A stretch of DNA of 64,000 nt from Mycogone perniciosa (GCA_025331125.1 JAOALB010000009.1:372001-436000); one strand, 5' to 3'. Shown: positions 11,612 through 23,930, numbered from the stretch's first letter. Made by a program: numbers and translations. The notes: generated by a model from the sequence alone, not told the origin.

Positions 11612-12424
11612 TGCTGCAAAGAGTGACAGAAGAGCTCCTTGAACGCTTCTGTTGACATTGGAGAAGAATTTGGAGGAATGAAGCGGCCTCTATGAAGTAT
11701 TGCGCGCGATGCCCAATGTAGTGACAAGAAGCTCTTAGCCAGTATATATATATTTTTTTCTCAACGCTGAATTGAGTGTGGGCAACGGCGCCCGGGGTTG
11801 ATTGTCCCGCCTCGGCCATCACTCGTTGCCCAAGTTTCGAACAGATTTGGATAGAAAATTATGTAGAAAATCTCTATGCCTCTCAACTAATAAGGAAGTA
11901 GTATTTATTCAATATGTATGAACTTGAAGCTCCTATAACTCAAACAAGAGACAGGGACACAGGGCTTATTTACTTTCATGATGAGATAGATGTGTTGATT
12001 GAGACATACATGATAACAGCGAACCAAGACCCTGGACAAGCAGCTTACGTGCAGAGGTACCTAGCTCTAGTACATTAACAAGGTCTACCTCAGGAGGCAG
12101 GCAATTATTACGCGTGCCTATGTATCATATCGTCTTTGTTCGTCGTCTTAGGACTCAGGAGCAAAGCCACCGGCAGTTAGGCGCCTGCGGGGCGCTCGGG
12201 AGGGATTTTCCTGGAGCTATGTACCCCTGGTCACTTTACCTTAAAGGTGTCAACTCTACTCCGTAGATAATACATCTACTACTACTCCGTACTCCGTACT
12301 ACTACGGAGTAATACTTCGCAAGTGCTTCTAGAATCCCTAATCCCATTCAGCCAAGACGCTGGTCACCAGCACTCATTCCAAAAAAAACAACATTGGATT
12401 TCATATTCGAAATCTCTTACGAGG
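11612..12424. promoter_or_regulatory. Divergent region between mitochondrial IF-2 and membrane protein
   Basis: About 810 bp with no supported gene. It includes an ACGCGT hexamer (12110-12115) and a dense cluster of the dispersed ACTCCGTA/TACGGAGTA motif ending 113 bp before the downstream ATG. Confidence 0.5.
12257..12312. repeat. Cluster of the dispersed CTCCGTA/TACGGAG motif
   Basis: Four half-sites in 56 bp: CTACTCCGTAG, then two tandem TACTCCG units, then TACGGAGTA in the opposite orientation. This is the densest copy in the window. Confidence 0.75.
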
Positions 12425-13453
12425 ATGGCTCCAGCCAAGAGATCAGCGAAGCAAAAAGCGTCCACGACTAGTGACAATGCATCCCCTCCAGCACCATTCA
12501 AACGACCTCCAGAGGTCCTCGAGCCCTTCATCAGCGGGCTGTCTGAGAAGCACATCTACGTCACACATATCGACTCCAAGCCCGCCTCCTTCAAGCGCAA
12601 AATCTTTCTCGTGCCCGTGGCTATGAACGTCGCCGTCGCTGTCCTCTTCGCATGGCGCATGTACGCAATCCTGCCCTGGTACTGGAAGCTCCTCATGTCT
12701 GGTCTTGGACATCCCAACGAGACGACGTTTCTGGCCGAAGAGGCTACGTGGCCTGAGCTCCTATGGGAGGTTTGGAAGCGCGGCATCGTCATGTTTGTGG
12801 ACTTTATGCTTTTCGTCTTTGTCTGGCCGTGGCCTGTGGAATTCACCGCCGGTCGAGCCCATGGCAATCCTACGTTGTGGCGGTGGAAGGTTGGGTTTCG
12901 GGAAAAGGAGATCTATGTGCGTCGCAGCCGCGACTGGGATAAGATGCTGCGCGACATCTTCAGGGACGCAGACTCGCGCAAGATTCTGCTTGCCTACATT
13001 CAAAAGGCAACCTCCCCCATAATCCAGGAGCAGAAGACGGGCTATCTCCTCATGAACGGCCAATGGGACCTGGACTGGAACGCCATGGTCTCCGCTCACG
13101 GTCTGGTGGACAAGAAGGACATTGCCCTTGAGGCATTCAAAAACGTCGCGCTGGTGCACCACAAGGATTACGGCTGGCTTTGCTACGATATCAAAGCCAG
13201 CATATCGGCCGATGAGGATGACAAAAGGAGACAGGTCTTCGCATTTCGGGATGCGCTCACAGCCATGGGCAAGGAGAATCTCTTCTATCGCTGGGTCGAA
13301 ATCGTGCAGTTTGAATCAACACAGCCAGGAGGCTTTGGACCAGAGAAGCAAGAGGCTGCAGCTAAGAAGATTCGCGAACTCTTTGAAGCTGAAAACATCA
13401 ACTTTGATGAGCTTTGGAAGGAGACATCTGGTGGTGCGGACAGGCGTTCATGA
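12425..13453 (+). CDS. Conserved-looking membrane protein with two predicted transmembrane segments
   Basis: A single exon of 342 residues. The ATG at 12425 (MAPAKRSAKQK) is the first in frame. I do not recognise the family and give no function. The first 58 residues are basic and Pro/Ser-rich. Hydrophobic segments at about 60-83 (FLVPVAMNVAVAVLFAWRMY) and 119-139 (RGIVMFVDFMLFVFVWPWP) look like membrane spans. The remaining 200 residues are soluble-looking, Trp-rich and charged (LWRWKVGF, GYLLMNGQWDLDWN, DYGWLCYD), with no Cys/His cluster or recognisable active-site motif. Even composition and the lack of stops suggest a real gene. A location in the ER or mitochondrial membrane is possible, but nothing in the sequence decides it. 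Confidence 0.75.
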   Translation: MAPAKRSAKQKASTTSDNASPPAPFKRPPEVLEPFISGLSEKHIYVTHIDSKPASFKRKIFLVPVAMNVAVAVLFAWRMYAILPWYWKLLMSGLGHPNETTFLAEEATWPELLWEVWKRGIVMFVDFMLFVFVWPWPVEFTAGRAHGNPTLWRWKVGFREKEIYVRRSRDWDKMLRDIFRDADSRKILLAYIQKATSPIIQEQKTGYLLMNGQWDLDWNAMVSAHGLVDKKDIALEAFKNVALVHHKDYGWLCYDIKASISADEDDKRRQVFAFRDALTAMGKENLFYRWVEIVQFESTQPGGFGPEKQEAAAKKIRELFEAENINFDELWKETSGGADRRS

Positions 13454-15915
13454 TGGCCGCCAAGGGTTGTGCACGTAGATATTAGACACATGAGAAGACG
13501 AATTTGGAGCCCAGGCATCTAGGGGTTTTATCATTTCCCATATAGACATCGCTATCTTATTTTTCTATCTCCTCAATGCTTCCAGGCCCTCAACTAAGGA
13601 GGGGCAGGATATCAGCCTGCACGCTGATTCTAGCACGACTGCCAGTTAACAGGAATACTTCAATGTAGGTATGAGTCGGTGCTGCTGTGTAGATGCACAA
13701 GGTAGACATACCAATTAATAGTCTCATTTCTTACTTTATAACTGTCAGCTTAACAAGATTGTTGTTATAGTGCACAAAGACCATATAGCAAAGTAGTCGC
13801 GAGTCATTATATTCGTTGTAGGTGGGCGTGAAAAGGCGCAAAAAAAGGATGTAAATAAGAATCGAACTCGGGACGTTGGCAAAAAAAAAGAGCTGAAAGT
13901 CACGATGTCGCGATGTCCAAAAAAAAGGGGGCCCGGGGGGGCCGAAACATACGTCCTGCCATCACTCTCGTCAGCGGTGATGCTGCAGCGCGCCCTGGCT
14001 TTCGCCCTGGGTATTTCTTTGCGAACTCTTCCAGCTCGGTCGCCGGAAGGCATAGCGGGGGCTATGATCCAGGCCAGGGCCAGTGGTCGTGTCTGAGAGA
14101 CCCTTCAGCGAAAGACGAGGGTACATGGTGCCAGTCGAACTCGTGCCCCCGCACGATGTTCAACCGCCCACTCCGCTACGTCATTCGCTTCCAGTTGCCT
14201 CGCTGTTAAAAGGGGATGGGAATTTAGACATTATATGCCTCTGGACTGTTGCCAGGTGCCGGTCAGGTGAATGGCGGGACGGCAGGCGGCTACCAAGTGA
14301 ATATCGACGATGACCGGGCCGTCAGGGCCAGACGTTGATGGGCAAACTTCGGAGCTAGAATAAAGGAGTAAGCCATCAACTACTAATAGTATAATAGGTC
14401 CGTTCCAGTAAGGCAGGCGGTCGCGGTCAAAATGGATAGATAGTTTCTAACCAGGGATACGTGTCGGTGGGAGAAGTCCCGAGACGACTGCCATCAAGGA
14501 ATGATGCAACGGGATAACGGTATCCGTCAAGAACATCCAGTTTGAATCCTTCTCCGGCTTGTCCAATAACACGGTTGCTCCGTGTTGTCTGTCCCCTGAT
14601 GCCTATGTAGTGTATTGTTCTCTTCAATACTCGGATGGTGACAGAATGTCTGGTAAAGTGAGCACGTCTCTGACTTCAGAGGAGCATCCAATGGGCGACT
14701 GGGACCGAAAGATTCCGACTGAAATATTTCATCCGAAAGATGTTCCCGATTCTGGAATACATACCGCCGCATCTCGATGGCTGGGTAGGTGAGTCGTGCA
14801 GCGTCTGACATCATAAGAGACGGTGGCAGTGCAGCAAAGATATGCGTAAATCAGGGATGTTGGGATATGTGTCTCGTAATTCGTATAAAGCCAAACCGCC
14901 GAGGAGATAGTAATAATAAAAACATAGAGCACCAGGGTCCGTCATCATGATCAGGTTCCTGCCGACGGTTATACGAGAAAAATGTACGGAGTACGGAGTA
15001 CGAGTACTCGTAAGTCCTGATAGTGGAGAGAAAGATTTTACGAGGCTCTCTCATTGTTACGTTGTAGTATTATGGAGTTTACAGGCTGTGCTTGCCGAAT
15101 TGGGCAAGTTCAAGTCAAACATGGCACGTGCACTCGCAGCCCTTGAAAGTTGGGATGAGCCGCGTCAGTCCTGTGTAAAAGCCTAAAGGTATGGGCGGTT
15201 ATTATGCCTCAGAACCGCCTGAAGCCACTAGAAATTGACACTTTGCTTCGATGTTACAGTGACCTTGCAACCTTGCAGCGCCTGCACCAGCCTCACGGGT
15301 CCTGGACATGACAGCCATACTATGGCTCGACGACTCGAGTACAAGTGTCTCCTCATCCCATCTCATTGTATAGTACTACTATCATACTCAGCCTCACCGC
15401 CCGGCTCCACGGTGTTGGAGAACACAAGAGGCTGTTTGACCCTTTTTTTGGGTAAAAAAAATACAAATAAAAGAAAACGCATCATCGCGATTTTTGTATG
15501 CTGTCAGAGGAATTACGAGCAGTATCGACAACGGGCCAAAATTCACTACCCCACACCCCCTGTCTCTCCTGGAGACCCTCGATCACTGGCTGAATCTCGC
15601 TGCCAAACACGGCCCACCGCCAGGGACTACCATCTTTGTCCGAGCTGACGCACCTTTTCGCAGATTTGCGAGAACAAGAACGAGGTCATATTAGGTGACA
15701 CAGCGGTCCTGGGTCCGGCCTCAAGCCTTTGCTCCATTGACATCTCGACATTAATCGCCGTCTCATCTCTGACCCACGAACCGACCTCGCGATCGCCGGC
15801 GCATCCTCCCATCTTCTCGCACCCTAACCCTCATCCTCGTTCCCGTTCCCACTCCCATTTTCATTCTCATCCTCCCCTACGTTCCATTCTATTCAAAATC
15901 TCGCGAGGCGTCGAC
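13454..15915. other. Gene-poor interval before VPS74
   Basis: About 2.5 kb. Small open frames occur (for example 13913-14209 on + and 14527-14814 on -) but none has recognisable protein character. It holds two overlapping copies of the dispersed motif near 14985-15010. The last 150 bp are strongly pyrimidine-rich, typical of the VPS74 promoter and 5' UTR. Confidence 0.5.
14985..15010. repeat. Dispersed motif, two overlapping TACGGAGTAC copies
   Basis: TACGGAGTACGGAGTAC followed at once by GAGTACTCG, in the gene-poor interval upstream of VPS74. Confidence 0.75.
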
Positions 15916-17193
15916 ATGTCCACGTCCGGTCTGACGCGACGCCGCGGCGCAGGCGGTGGCGTTGGTGGTGTGAACGCGAATGATGGCGAAGGCAGCAACG
16001 GTGCCTCGAGAACCAATTCATCCAGCAACATCCGGGACAGCGCCCCCGAGACAAGCTACGAGAACGGCGAGAATGGCCACAAGATTGCCTTCGACCCTCG
16101 AGATATCAGCGAGTCTGCCGAAAGGAGCAAGCAGCCCAAGCTCACCATGATGGAGGAGGTGCTGCTATTGGGTCTCAAGGACAAGCAGGTATGTAAGAAT
16201 CCTCACCACCTCGACAGCAACCCCGATCCCTTCCCCACGCGACCAATCGCTAATTGACTGTCATGACAGGGATACCTCTCTTTCTGGAACGATAATATTT
16301 CATACGCTCTCCGAGGATGTATCGTGCTCGAACTTGCGTTCCGCGGGCGGATCAGCATGGAAAAAGACCCTGCGCGGCGGCGATTTCCCCTGGCAGACCG
16401 AAACATCGAAGTTATAGACGATACCCTGACCGGCGAGGTTTTGCTTGACGAGGCTCTCAAGATGATGAAGCAGAGCGAAAAGATGAGCGTCAGCTCTTGG
16501 ATCGATCTAATGAGCGGTATTCTATCCCCCCCCCCTTTTTCTGCCTCTCCAAGCATCAATAGTCGCTGACTTCCTCTTCAGGCGAGACCTGGAACCTGAT
16601 GAAAATAGGATATCAGCTCAAACAGGTTCGAGAACGTCTTGCCAAAGGTCTAGTCGACAAAGGTATCCTACGGACCGAGAAGCGTAATTTCCTTCTCTTC
16701 GACATGGCTACCCACCCTGTTGCCGATGGTGGCGCCAAGGAGGAGATCCGCCGTCGAGTCCGCAACGTTCTCACGCAGCGCACCGTCGTTCTCAATAGCA
16801 GCCAGTTCCTCCCCGAGGCCTTGGAGTTCCGCTATCTCCGCACCGTGACCATGGTCTGCGCCGCCTACGCCGCTAACGTCCTTGAGAACGCGCTGTCCAC
16901 GTTGGGCCATGAGGCCAGGGAACGAGCCTTTGCACAGACAGACGAGTTACTGGCGGATTATAGCCAGTGGCCATTCGGCAAGAAGGCCACAGGGAACGGC
17001 ATTGGGGCAAATCTGCCACAGGTTGTTGCCGAGGTAAGCATTGCATAACCCGGGAGCGTGGCTCATGAGTACGTTGCTTACATACTAAACACTCTTGTGA
17101 TAGGAGATGAGCAAAGCGAAAGACAAGGAGTTGCAGCTTGAAGTCGTAGCAGCCTGCCTCAGCGTTTTCACTAGGCTTGATTCGCTCCTATAA
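15916..17193 (+). CDS. vps74: Vps74/GOLPH3, PI4P-binding Golgi glycosyltransferase-retention factor
   Basis: Four exons, 15916-16188, 16270-16516, 16582-17033 and 17104-17193, give 353 residues, close to yeast Vps74 (345). All three introns (81, 65 and 70 bp) have GT-AG ends and keep frame. Residues about 5-10 (LTRRRG) form the N-terminal arginine cluster that in this family contacts coatomer and cargo. GYLSFWNDNISYALRG spans the first junction and carries the tryptophan and arginine of the PI4P pocket. The protein tethers to trans-Golgi membranes and loads cis/medial glycosyltransferases into COPI vesicles. With GGA, it is the second Golgi-sorting gene in the window, though 10 kb away. Confidence 0.95.
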
Positions 17194-17996
17194 TGGCGGT
17201 TGCTGGAAAGACGCGCTCTAGACGAGGCACGACATTAATTCAAACCAGCCATGTACCACCAAAAGTCTACTCCTAAAGTTCACCAGTCACAAAGCCGACT
17301 CATCGTCCTCCTCCGGATCCTCACCAAGCCTGTTTCACCCCGCCTCCAACGTCCTGTTTCTCTGTCATGCTATTTTTGGGAGGAAAGGAGGTTGCTGTCA
17401 GGGGGTTTGGCTGAAGGAGCCCGACACAGAAGAAAAAGCGACCTATCTACGTCTAGATGGAGTTTTTGTAATCGTTTCCTGTCTCATTTCTTCATGTTTC
17501 CATGATTTCCCCTCTCCCTCCCCATGCTCTTGGAGAAGGAACAGGGGCGGGAGAGCGTGTATGGCCGTGTATTGCTGTTTGTAATGGAGAAAACGCAAAA
17601 GAACGGCGCCAATTTATATTGTCCTCTTTTCATGAAGACGCTGTCGTCACCAAGGAGAATGAATGAATTTGTACTTGCCAACATGCCATACAAGCGGTAT
17701 ACATTTCATCAATCCATCCATCCACTATCATGAGCATGAACACTTCCATCTTTCATCAGCTAACGTACAAGGCTTCTTTCCTCCCCCCCCCTCACCCCTC
17801 ACACCTCAAGTCGATTCGAATGATGCCATGCCTTTTGACCCCCAGCGCCTAATCGCCAATGTAGAAAAACCAAGGAAAGAAAAGAAACAAACGGAAGCAA
17901 TGGTAAACGAGTGCCACTCCAGCCCATGCCGTCGGTATAATAGGACTCAATCGACAAAGTAGTAAAGCAAAGAGTGAATGATGGCGCTTTGGTCTA
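17194..17996. other. Convergent 3' region between VPS74 and SURF6/RRP14
   Basis: About 800 bp with no supported gene; expected to hold both 3' UTRs. Confidence 0.6.
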
Positions 17997-19909
17997 TTAT
18001 TTACGTCCGCCAACACCAAGGCTGCCCTCAAAACCCGGGCGGCCACCCTTCTTTTTCTTCGCGGCGCCGCCCTTCTTCTTCTTGCCCGACCGATGGAGTA
18101 GCTTGTCCTCCCTGCGCTTCTTGATGTTCTCCTCGCGCTTCTTCTGCTTGTCTCGCTGGGCCATGGCGACGCCGCTAGACCGTTCCTTCCATGCCTTTTC
18201 GCTCTTCTTTTTGGCCGTCTCCTTGCGCTTGACGGCCTTCTTAAGGATGGTCTCATCATCGCGGATCTTCTCGCCTTCAACGCGGCGGCGGGCGTTCAGC
18301 CAAGCTTCCTTCTCTGCGATATCCTTACGCTTCTCGGGGTCCAGCTCCTCAAGGCGCTTCTTTTGATTCTGGACCTTGAGGAGCGCAGTCTTGGGGTCGG
18401 ACGGACCCTTCTTCTTGCCTCTGCTGAGGAAGTAGCTCAGATCGTGAGACATTTGCGTGCCATCTGCGAATGCCACACGACCGAAAGAGAAGTTTCCGGT
18501 AGATTCATCAAGGTCCACAGCGGGGCTCATGACGCCAGGGGAGTTGGATGCCAGCGCCTCCTCACGCTTCCTCTCCTCTTCCACTTTGGCCAGTCGTCTC
18601 AGCTCCTTCTTATGTGCCTTGCGCTGGGTCTCCTTTGCCCGTCTCGCCTCAATGAGTTCCTGTCGTGTACGGATAGGCTTGCCGTTGGTTCCGTCAGCTT
18701 TCCGCGCCGCGCGGAGTGCTTCTATTTTTGCGGCGAGTCGAGCTCTCAAAGCAGAGGTATCAGCGGGGATTTTGAGGTGTTTGGGTTTCTCGGAGGGTGG
18801 AACGGTAGAGGAAATGGAGGTCGTAGTGCTAGCAAGCTCTGCCGATGTGGCATTTAGGCCATTTGAGGCCTCGTTCGTGTCAAAAGTAGGTGAATGGGGC
18901 TCGGAATCGGGAGCAGAAGCAGCGCTGCCTTCATCCTCTTTTTGCAGGCCGGAGAAATCAAGGGCTGGTACAAGACCATCCCTACCTTTAGGGTTCCCTT
19001 TCTCTACTTCCTCCTTTGAATCAGGCTCATCTGCTTCTGCTTCCGCTTGGGAGTCCTTTGACTGGGGTTTTGAAGAAGCGACCGCATCCTTTACGGCCTT
19101 CTTTCCCTTCTGCTTCTTGGAGCTTGGTGTGCTCACGGTCTCGACATCTTGCTGAGCATCGCCTTTAGCTGGTGTCTGAGTCTCATCTCCTGCCGGTTTT
19201 GACTTCTTCTCGGATTTTTTCTCAGCCCTCTTCTCAGCCTTCTTCTCTCGCTTGGTGGCCCGCTTCTCCTCTTTCTTCGATAGCGTCGGCTTCTCGTTCA
19301 CCTGGGCTGCTTGCTCCTCACCATCGTCGTTTTCGTCTTCTGCGTCGTCGTCGGTCTTCTGCTTCTTATTGGGGGACTTTGGTGCCTTCTTTTTCAAGCC
19401 TTCACCGGGCCTCTCAGCCTCGACACCATCAACAGGCTGGTAGTCTTCATCAGGCTCTTGCTCCTCTTGATCCTCTTGCTTCAGCTGTCGCAGCTTTCGC
19501 TTGTTCTTGGCCCGCTCGTCCATGACCTCCTTGGCGTTGCGGTTCAGTGCGCTGTCGGGATCGAGCTTGGCTCTACGGGCGGCAGCAGCTTCCTGCTTTG
19601 TCTGCTTTTCCTTTTTCCATTGCTCCTATCCCAAAACTGTCAGCGCCTGAAATTTACAACCCTAGCTTCCATGGCGATTCGTGACCCGAGCGGGTGGCTG
19701 GGATGGCACTCCAAAGAGCGTTGAGGAATGATCGACATACGCTGTTGTCTTCGCCATAGTACATTTTAGCCGGAATCAAACTCAAGAGGCCATCAAAGGC
19801 CTTTGCATGATCGCGCAGGCGATCCTATCAAGCCATGTCAGCTCTGCGATCACGCACAGCGGGGCAGGGAGAAGGTGTCCCAACGAACCTGCAGCGAAGC
19901 CTCGGCCAT
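17997..19909 (-). CDS. rrp14: SURF6/Rrp14 nucleolar ribosome-biogenesis protein
   Basis: Three exons, in coding order 19909-19889, 19824-19741 and 19625-17997, give 577 residues. Exon 1 is only MAEASLQ. Exon 2 supplies the conserved SURF6 N-terminal box (DHAKAFDGLLSLIPAKMYYG), so starting at the internal ATG at 19523 would lose it. The middle is Lys/Glu-rich and low complexity. The C-terminal 250 residues hold the SURF6 domain (KAHKKELRRL, FSFGRVAFADG, WLNARRRVEGEKIRDD) and end in a Lys/Gly-rich tail. Yeast Rrp14 acts in the nucleolus in early 40S and 60S assembly. It lies in tandem with the PP28-like gene, with about 860 bp between. Confidence 0.93.
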
Positions 19910-20767
19910 TTCTGTACGATGAGCAATTGAGGCCTTTTAATGGATGTGCTGCTGTTCGAGTGCTGAAAATGCGTGTCTCGTCCCGGCGTGAGCCTCTGGT
20001 CACTGTTGGGAGTTGGAGCGTTTCAGATGGCTGGTGGCAGATGGTGAAGCGGTCGGTGATGTGCTTTTTTTTCGAGGAGCCCGCTTCGGATTTTTTCCTC
20101 ACTTTTTTTTCGAGGTGCCCAATTTTTCTTCCACCTTCCTAGCGCCGAGCCGCGAACAAACTGTGGGGTAACAACTGTTCGGTATTAGCGCTTGATAGAG
20201 GATATGCAGAGCTCTGGCAGAACTACGGAGTACATGCGTACGTACCTAGAGGAAAAAAATCCTGGAGATTCAGATTGAATGCCGCTCAATCATAAAGGAC
20301 AAACGTGCGTACATTGATATCGTAATTATAACGAAGATAGCAGAGTGACCCAGAATAGTACGACAATAGTGTTATGAGTCACTCAAGTACGGAATAGTCC
20401 TAATTGTCTTTATACAGAGTCACACGAGCATTCTTTTGAACCGGACTTCTGAAATCGTCGGCCCGTAAATTTTCTCTGACGGCCATATACTATCAACACT
20501 CTTATTCAGTGTCTGGTTTTCTTTTACAAAGAAGTCAGTCACATTCAAGAACATTTAATGTCATGTGAGCAGACAGGGGCCTGGAATAATTAGCATCTTA
20601 ACTATGACTACTTCGTACCCTCGTAGATAGTGGTTTCATTCAGTGTGCCGAGGCCTCCCAGCAACATTATCTTCAGCTTCGTATGCATCGAATTTTGTGC
20701 CTGATAGCCAACCGCAAATAGCCCCGGTGTTAGAGCACCCAGCAGGAAACCTGGCTAAACGATTTGT
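19910..20767. other. Tandem intergenic region, SURF6 promoter side
   Basis: About 860 bp. No gene is supported. One copy of the dispersed motif lies at 20224-20233, about 315 bp upstream of the SURF6 start codon. Confidence 0.55.
20224..20233. repeat. Dispersed motif TACGGAGTAC
   Basis: Exact TACGGAGTAC followed by atgcgtacgtac, between the PP28-like and SURF6 genes. Confidence 0.75.
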
Positions 20768-21644
20768 TCATTTCTTCTTAGTCGATTTCTTGGGACCGGC
20801 AGCCAGCTCGCGTCTCTTGGCCTCCTTGGCCTCGATCTCGGCTCGACGAGCCCTTTCTTGTTCATCCTTCTCCTCCTTCTCGGCCTGTTTGATTTCAAGA
20901 AATTAGTATATCAAAATTTGGCCTGGAGAGAATGGTGGGAGGCAACCTCTTACCTGTCTCCTCGCAGCTTCTGCCTCACGCTGCTCACGAATGAGCTTGA
21001 GACGGGCTAAATCGGCCTTTGCTTGGTCCGTCTTGCCCTCGGCATGGAGCTTCATGTATCTCTCCTTCGCAGCTGCGGCCTCGGCCGTTTCCCTCTCACG
21101 CCTACTGGCGGGAAGCTTCTTGATTCCCTCTGTGATCTCCTCAACGGTGGAAACTTTACTGGCCTGTTTCCGGGCTGCTGAGGAATGGTTTGGATTGGCT
21201 GGCATATCATCATCACTTTCCTCATCGCTTGATGGCAAATCGCCAACCTCGACTTTGCGGGCCTTTTGTTTGGCTATGGCAGCGTCCTTGCGGGACTTTT
21301 TCAGGGCTTTGCGGTCCTCGCGACTAACGTCGGCGTTGTCTCCAGCGGGCGCGTCACCCTCTTCCTCCTCTTCAGAATCTTCCTCCGAATCTTCCTCTTC
21401 GTCATCATCGCTGTCGCTCTTCTTCGCTTCTTCGCTCCACATGCTCACTTGGTTGCCATCGGAGTCGATAGGTTGAAGATTGCGGGAGAAGTGCTTGCCG
21501 CCTATTCCAAAGTTCGCCGTTCTCGTTAGCCAAGCAGATTTTCGTATGAAGGCATTTTCTCGGTCAATACGCACCTCCTCTGGTGTACTTCTTGAACTTG
21601 CCACCACGGCCACGAGAGCTCGATCCAGGAGCACCAGCAGGCAT
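20768..21644 (-). CDS. PP28/PDAP1-family phosphoprotein
   Basis: Three exons, in coding order 21644-21575, 21501-20954 and 20884-20768, give 244 residues. Exon 1 is Gly/Arg/Lys-rich (GRGGKFKKYTRGG) and joins to GGKHFSRNLQPIDSDG in exon 2, the signature of the 28-kDa heat- and acid-stable phosphoprotein family. A long acidic run (EEEDSEEDSEEEEEG) follows, with many Ser-Asp/Glu sites that suit casein kinase 2. Then come a charged helical region (AARKQASKVSTVEEITEG; ERYMKLHAEGKTDQAKADLA) and a Lys-rich end (GPKKSTKKK). Mammalian members are casein kinase substrates; the fungal role is not established. Introns are 73 and 69 bp. Confidence 0.88.
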
Positions 21645-23930
21645 CTTGGGCAATGAGGTTGCAGCGAGTAATGAATACGTACGATAAAGCCAGTGGCACG
21701 TGTGGCCCTGCACAATGGTATGGTAAGGAACCTGCGCTTCGATCTTGTATAGGTAGAAAAAGAGGCTAGGCAACGGATTTGACGAGAGTTGATGCTTACC
21801 TACTATTACACGTTGTTTGGTGGCGAGGCGGGGTAGCGGGGTAGGTTGAGGGTTTCCTCAGCCTGGCAACTGGAATCCAAGGAAGATAAGAAGCAAAGCT
21901 TCAATCTGCATTTAAATTTTACACCAAGGATCTTGGGTCACGGGGATGTATACCATAGATTCAGGAGGCGATTTCTGCGAGGAAAATCCTTTATTCCATA
22001 AGTGAAAAAGCGTGTGACTCAGTCATGGGACAAAGCAGGAAACGGAAAAACGAGTCATCCTTTTTTCAACTCGGGGCCAACGAAGCAGACCCCTTGCATT
22101 ACGACCACCCTGGTGGCAAAAGGCTGTTTCGGAATCTCTCTGACTATAGCATCTCATACCCTCCTAACGAGCAACCACCAGCATCTGCCACGTTATCTGA
22201 AGCCTAAAATTTTTGAAAGTTGGAAACCTTGTGGCTGAGAACTTTTGAGTGCCCAGGGTTAAGAATTGCTTAGTGTTTATTCAGCCCATAAAATCGCACC
22301 CATTACTAAAAGTCAATTAATAAATACAGCATCTTAATGGACATTAGACAGGTGAGTCACAATGGCCTTTTGCAAGTGAGCTCCCCACAGCCGTGCGTCT
22401 TATTAGTGGGCACTTCCGTGATGTAATCAATCCGTTCCTGAAAGTGTGGGTCAAGCTCTTTTTTTACGGATGTGCTGTTTTTCCGAACCGAGCAGCCTGA
22501 ACAAACAAAGACCGCATTTCCTGCGCGTCCAGATTTTTTTTCTTTCTTTCTTCTTCAACTACTAGAAAAATATCAATCCTTCAAATTCACTCTGGCTTTC
22601 GACAACCTTTGGATTTGCCTGGAGGGGAAACTGGAGGAAAGAATAACGTTCCGTTGACACTTACCATCTGTCTTGCTGCTCCCTCTTCGGAGGCTGTGTT
22701 GGGAGAGATAAAAAATTTCGGCGGTATATACTTCTTCGACTGAGTAGATTTTTGACTAGATGTTCTTCAGCACTAGTCATGGGCGTGCTTATTGCTATGA
22801 ACGTAGTTGATACTCTGAAAGACAGGATCATCCAGTGTTGCTCGTTGTGATGATTCCTCGTCCGGCTTTGCTGCCCTGGCAGATGGCTTTTCTTTGCACC
22901 ACTACATGCCAGAAGTAAGCACTGCATCTTCCGCTCGCTCAAGTGGCAGGGCAAACAAGTTAGTGAGGTGGATGCGTTACTGAAGCGCAGGTCATATTAA
23001 ACCATGAACAAGAGCTTAGTAAGACTCTATGCTTCCCACGTCCATAGCTATAATGTGCCTGGCGGTGTATATCCAATTCTAGCTACTACTATGCCGGTGT
23101 ATACTCCGTAGACCAAGACAACCCTATCCCAATGGACTCGATCCCACCTTGACTTGAGAGAAGTAACCAGAGTCGCCAGTCCCAGCCTCGGACTTGGTCC
23201 TCCGTTCCGTTGGTGCGGCATAAGCCTCAACTACATACTATTCACAAGACATTTATTCCGAAGCCATTCGACCGAGTTAGCGTCCTCTAGACCGAACACA
23301 AGGGAATGTAGTAAGATGGGGTAGAAGAGCATGCTCAAGAAGCCTACTTATTATCCTGAGTTGCCGGAGCGGTATGGAGCATCCAGGCCGGGAAGGGGGA
23401 CCGAACCGGAGAGCATTATCGGATCGGAAGCCGGGTCCTACAGTTGGATTTTATAAAGACATGACTAATGCCCCGGGCATTGTAGTCAATTTCAGATGTT
23501 CCGTAAATTCGCGAGAAATAAGGGGGACGCTAGACTTGTCAAGTAACCTATCAGATCGTGTTATAGAGATAGAGTCCATAGAGATACGCAGAGCTCGGGG
23601 TGAGAATCGTGTTCCGAAGACGCAGTTCTCGGCATTTCCCCAGATGCTGAGTGCGGGGGCATTTCCGAAGTTGCACGCGGCAGTGGGTTCGGCCATCCAC
23701 GGCTAATGCACCCGGCAAAGAGAGGCAAGCCCACCTCCGCAAGCCATAATAAGGTATGGCATGCCATGGCTATGCGAACAACCTTTTTTTGTCTTTGCAC
23801 ATTTTCCTTTTAGTGTGAAGTTTTGAGTGAGGATTGGGAGCATTACGGCTAATTACTGTTCGATTGCAGCCTGTTCTTGATTTACATCGCTCCTCTTCTT
23901 TCTTGTGTCATCATCCCTTCCCCAATCACG
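21645..23930. other. Long divergent interval between PP28-like and CoA-transferase genes
   Basis: About 2.3 kb. I see no gene; small open frames are scattered on both strands. The region has AT-rich stretches (about 22200-22350), a half-site of the dispersed motif (23102-23110), a stretch with several CGG/CCG triplets (about 23355-23450) and a 12-bp palindrome ATGGCATGCCAT near 23756. Confidence 0.5.
23102..23110. repeat. Dispersed motif half-site TACTCCGTA
   Basis: TACTCCGTA, the 3' half of the palindromic form, about 820 bp upstream of the CoA-transferase start codon. Confidence 0.6.

Noticed and set aside
13845..13940. T-loop-like sequence (gagttcgattc on the minus strand) suggesting a tRNA
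   Set aside because: The T stem does not pair fully, and no acceptor stem or anticodon arm can be built; long A/T runs interrupt it.
14527..14814. 95-codon minus-strand open frame with a true ATG
   Set aside because: Overlaps a competing + strand frame of similar length; neither has protein character.
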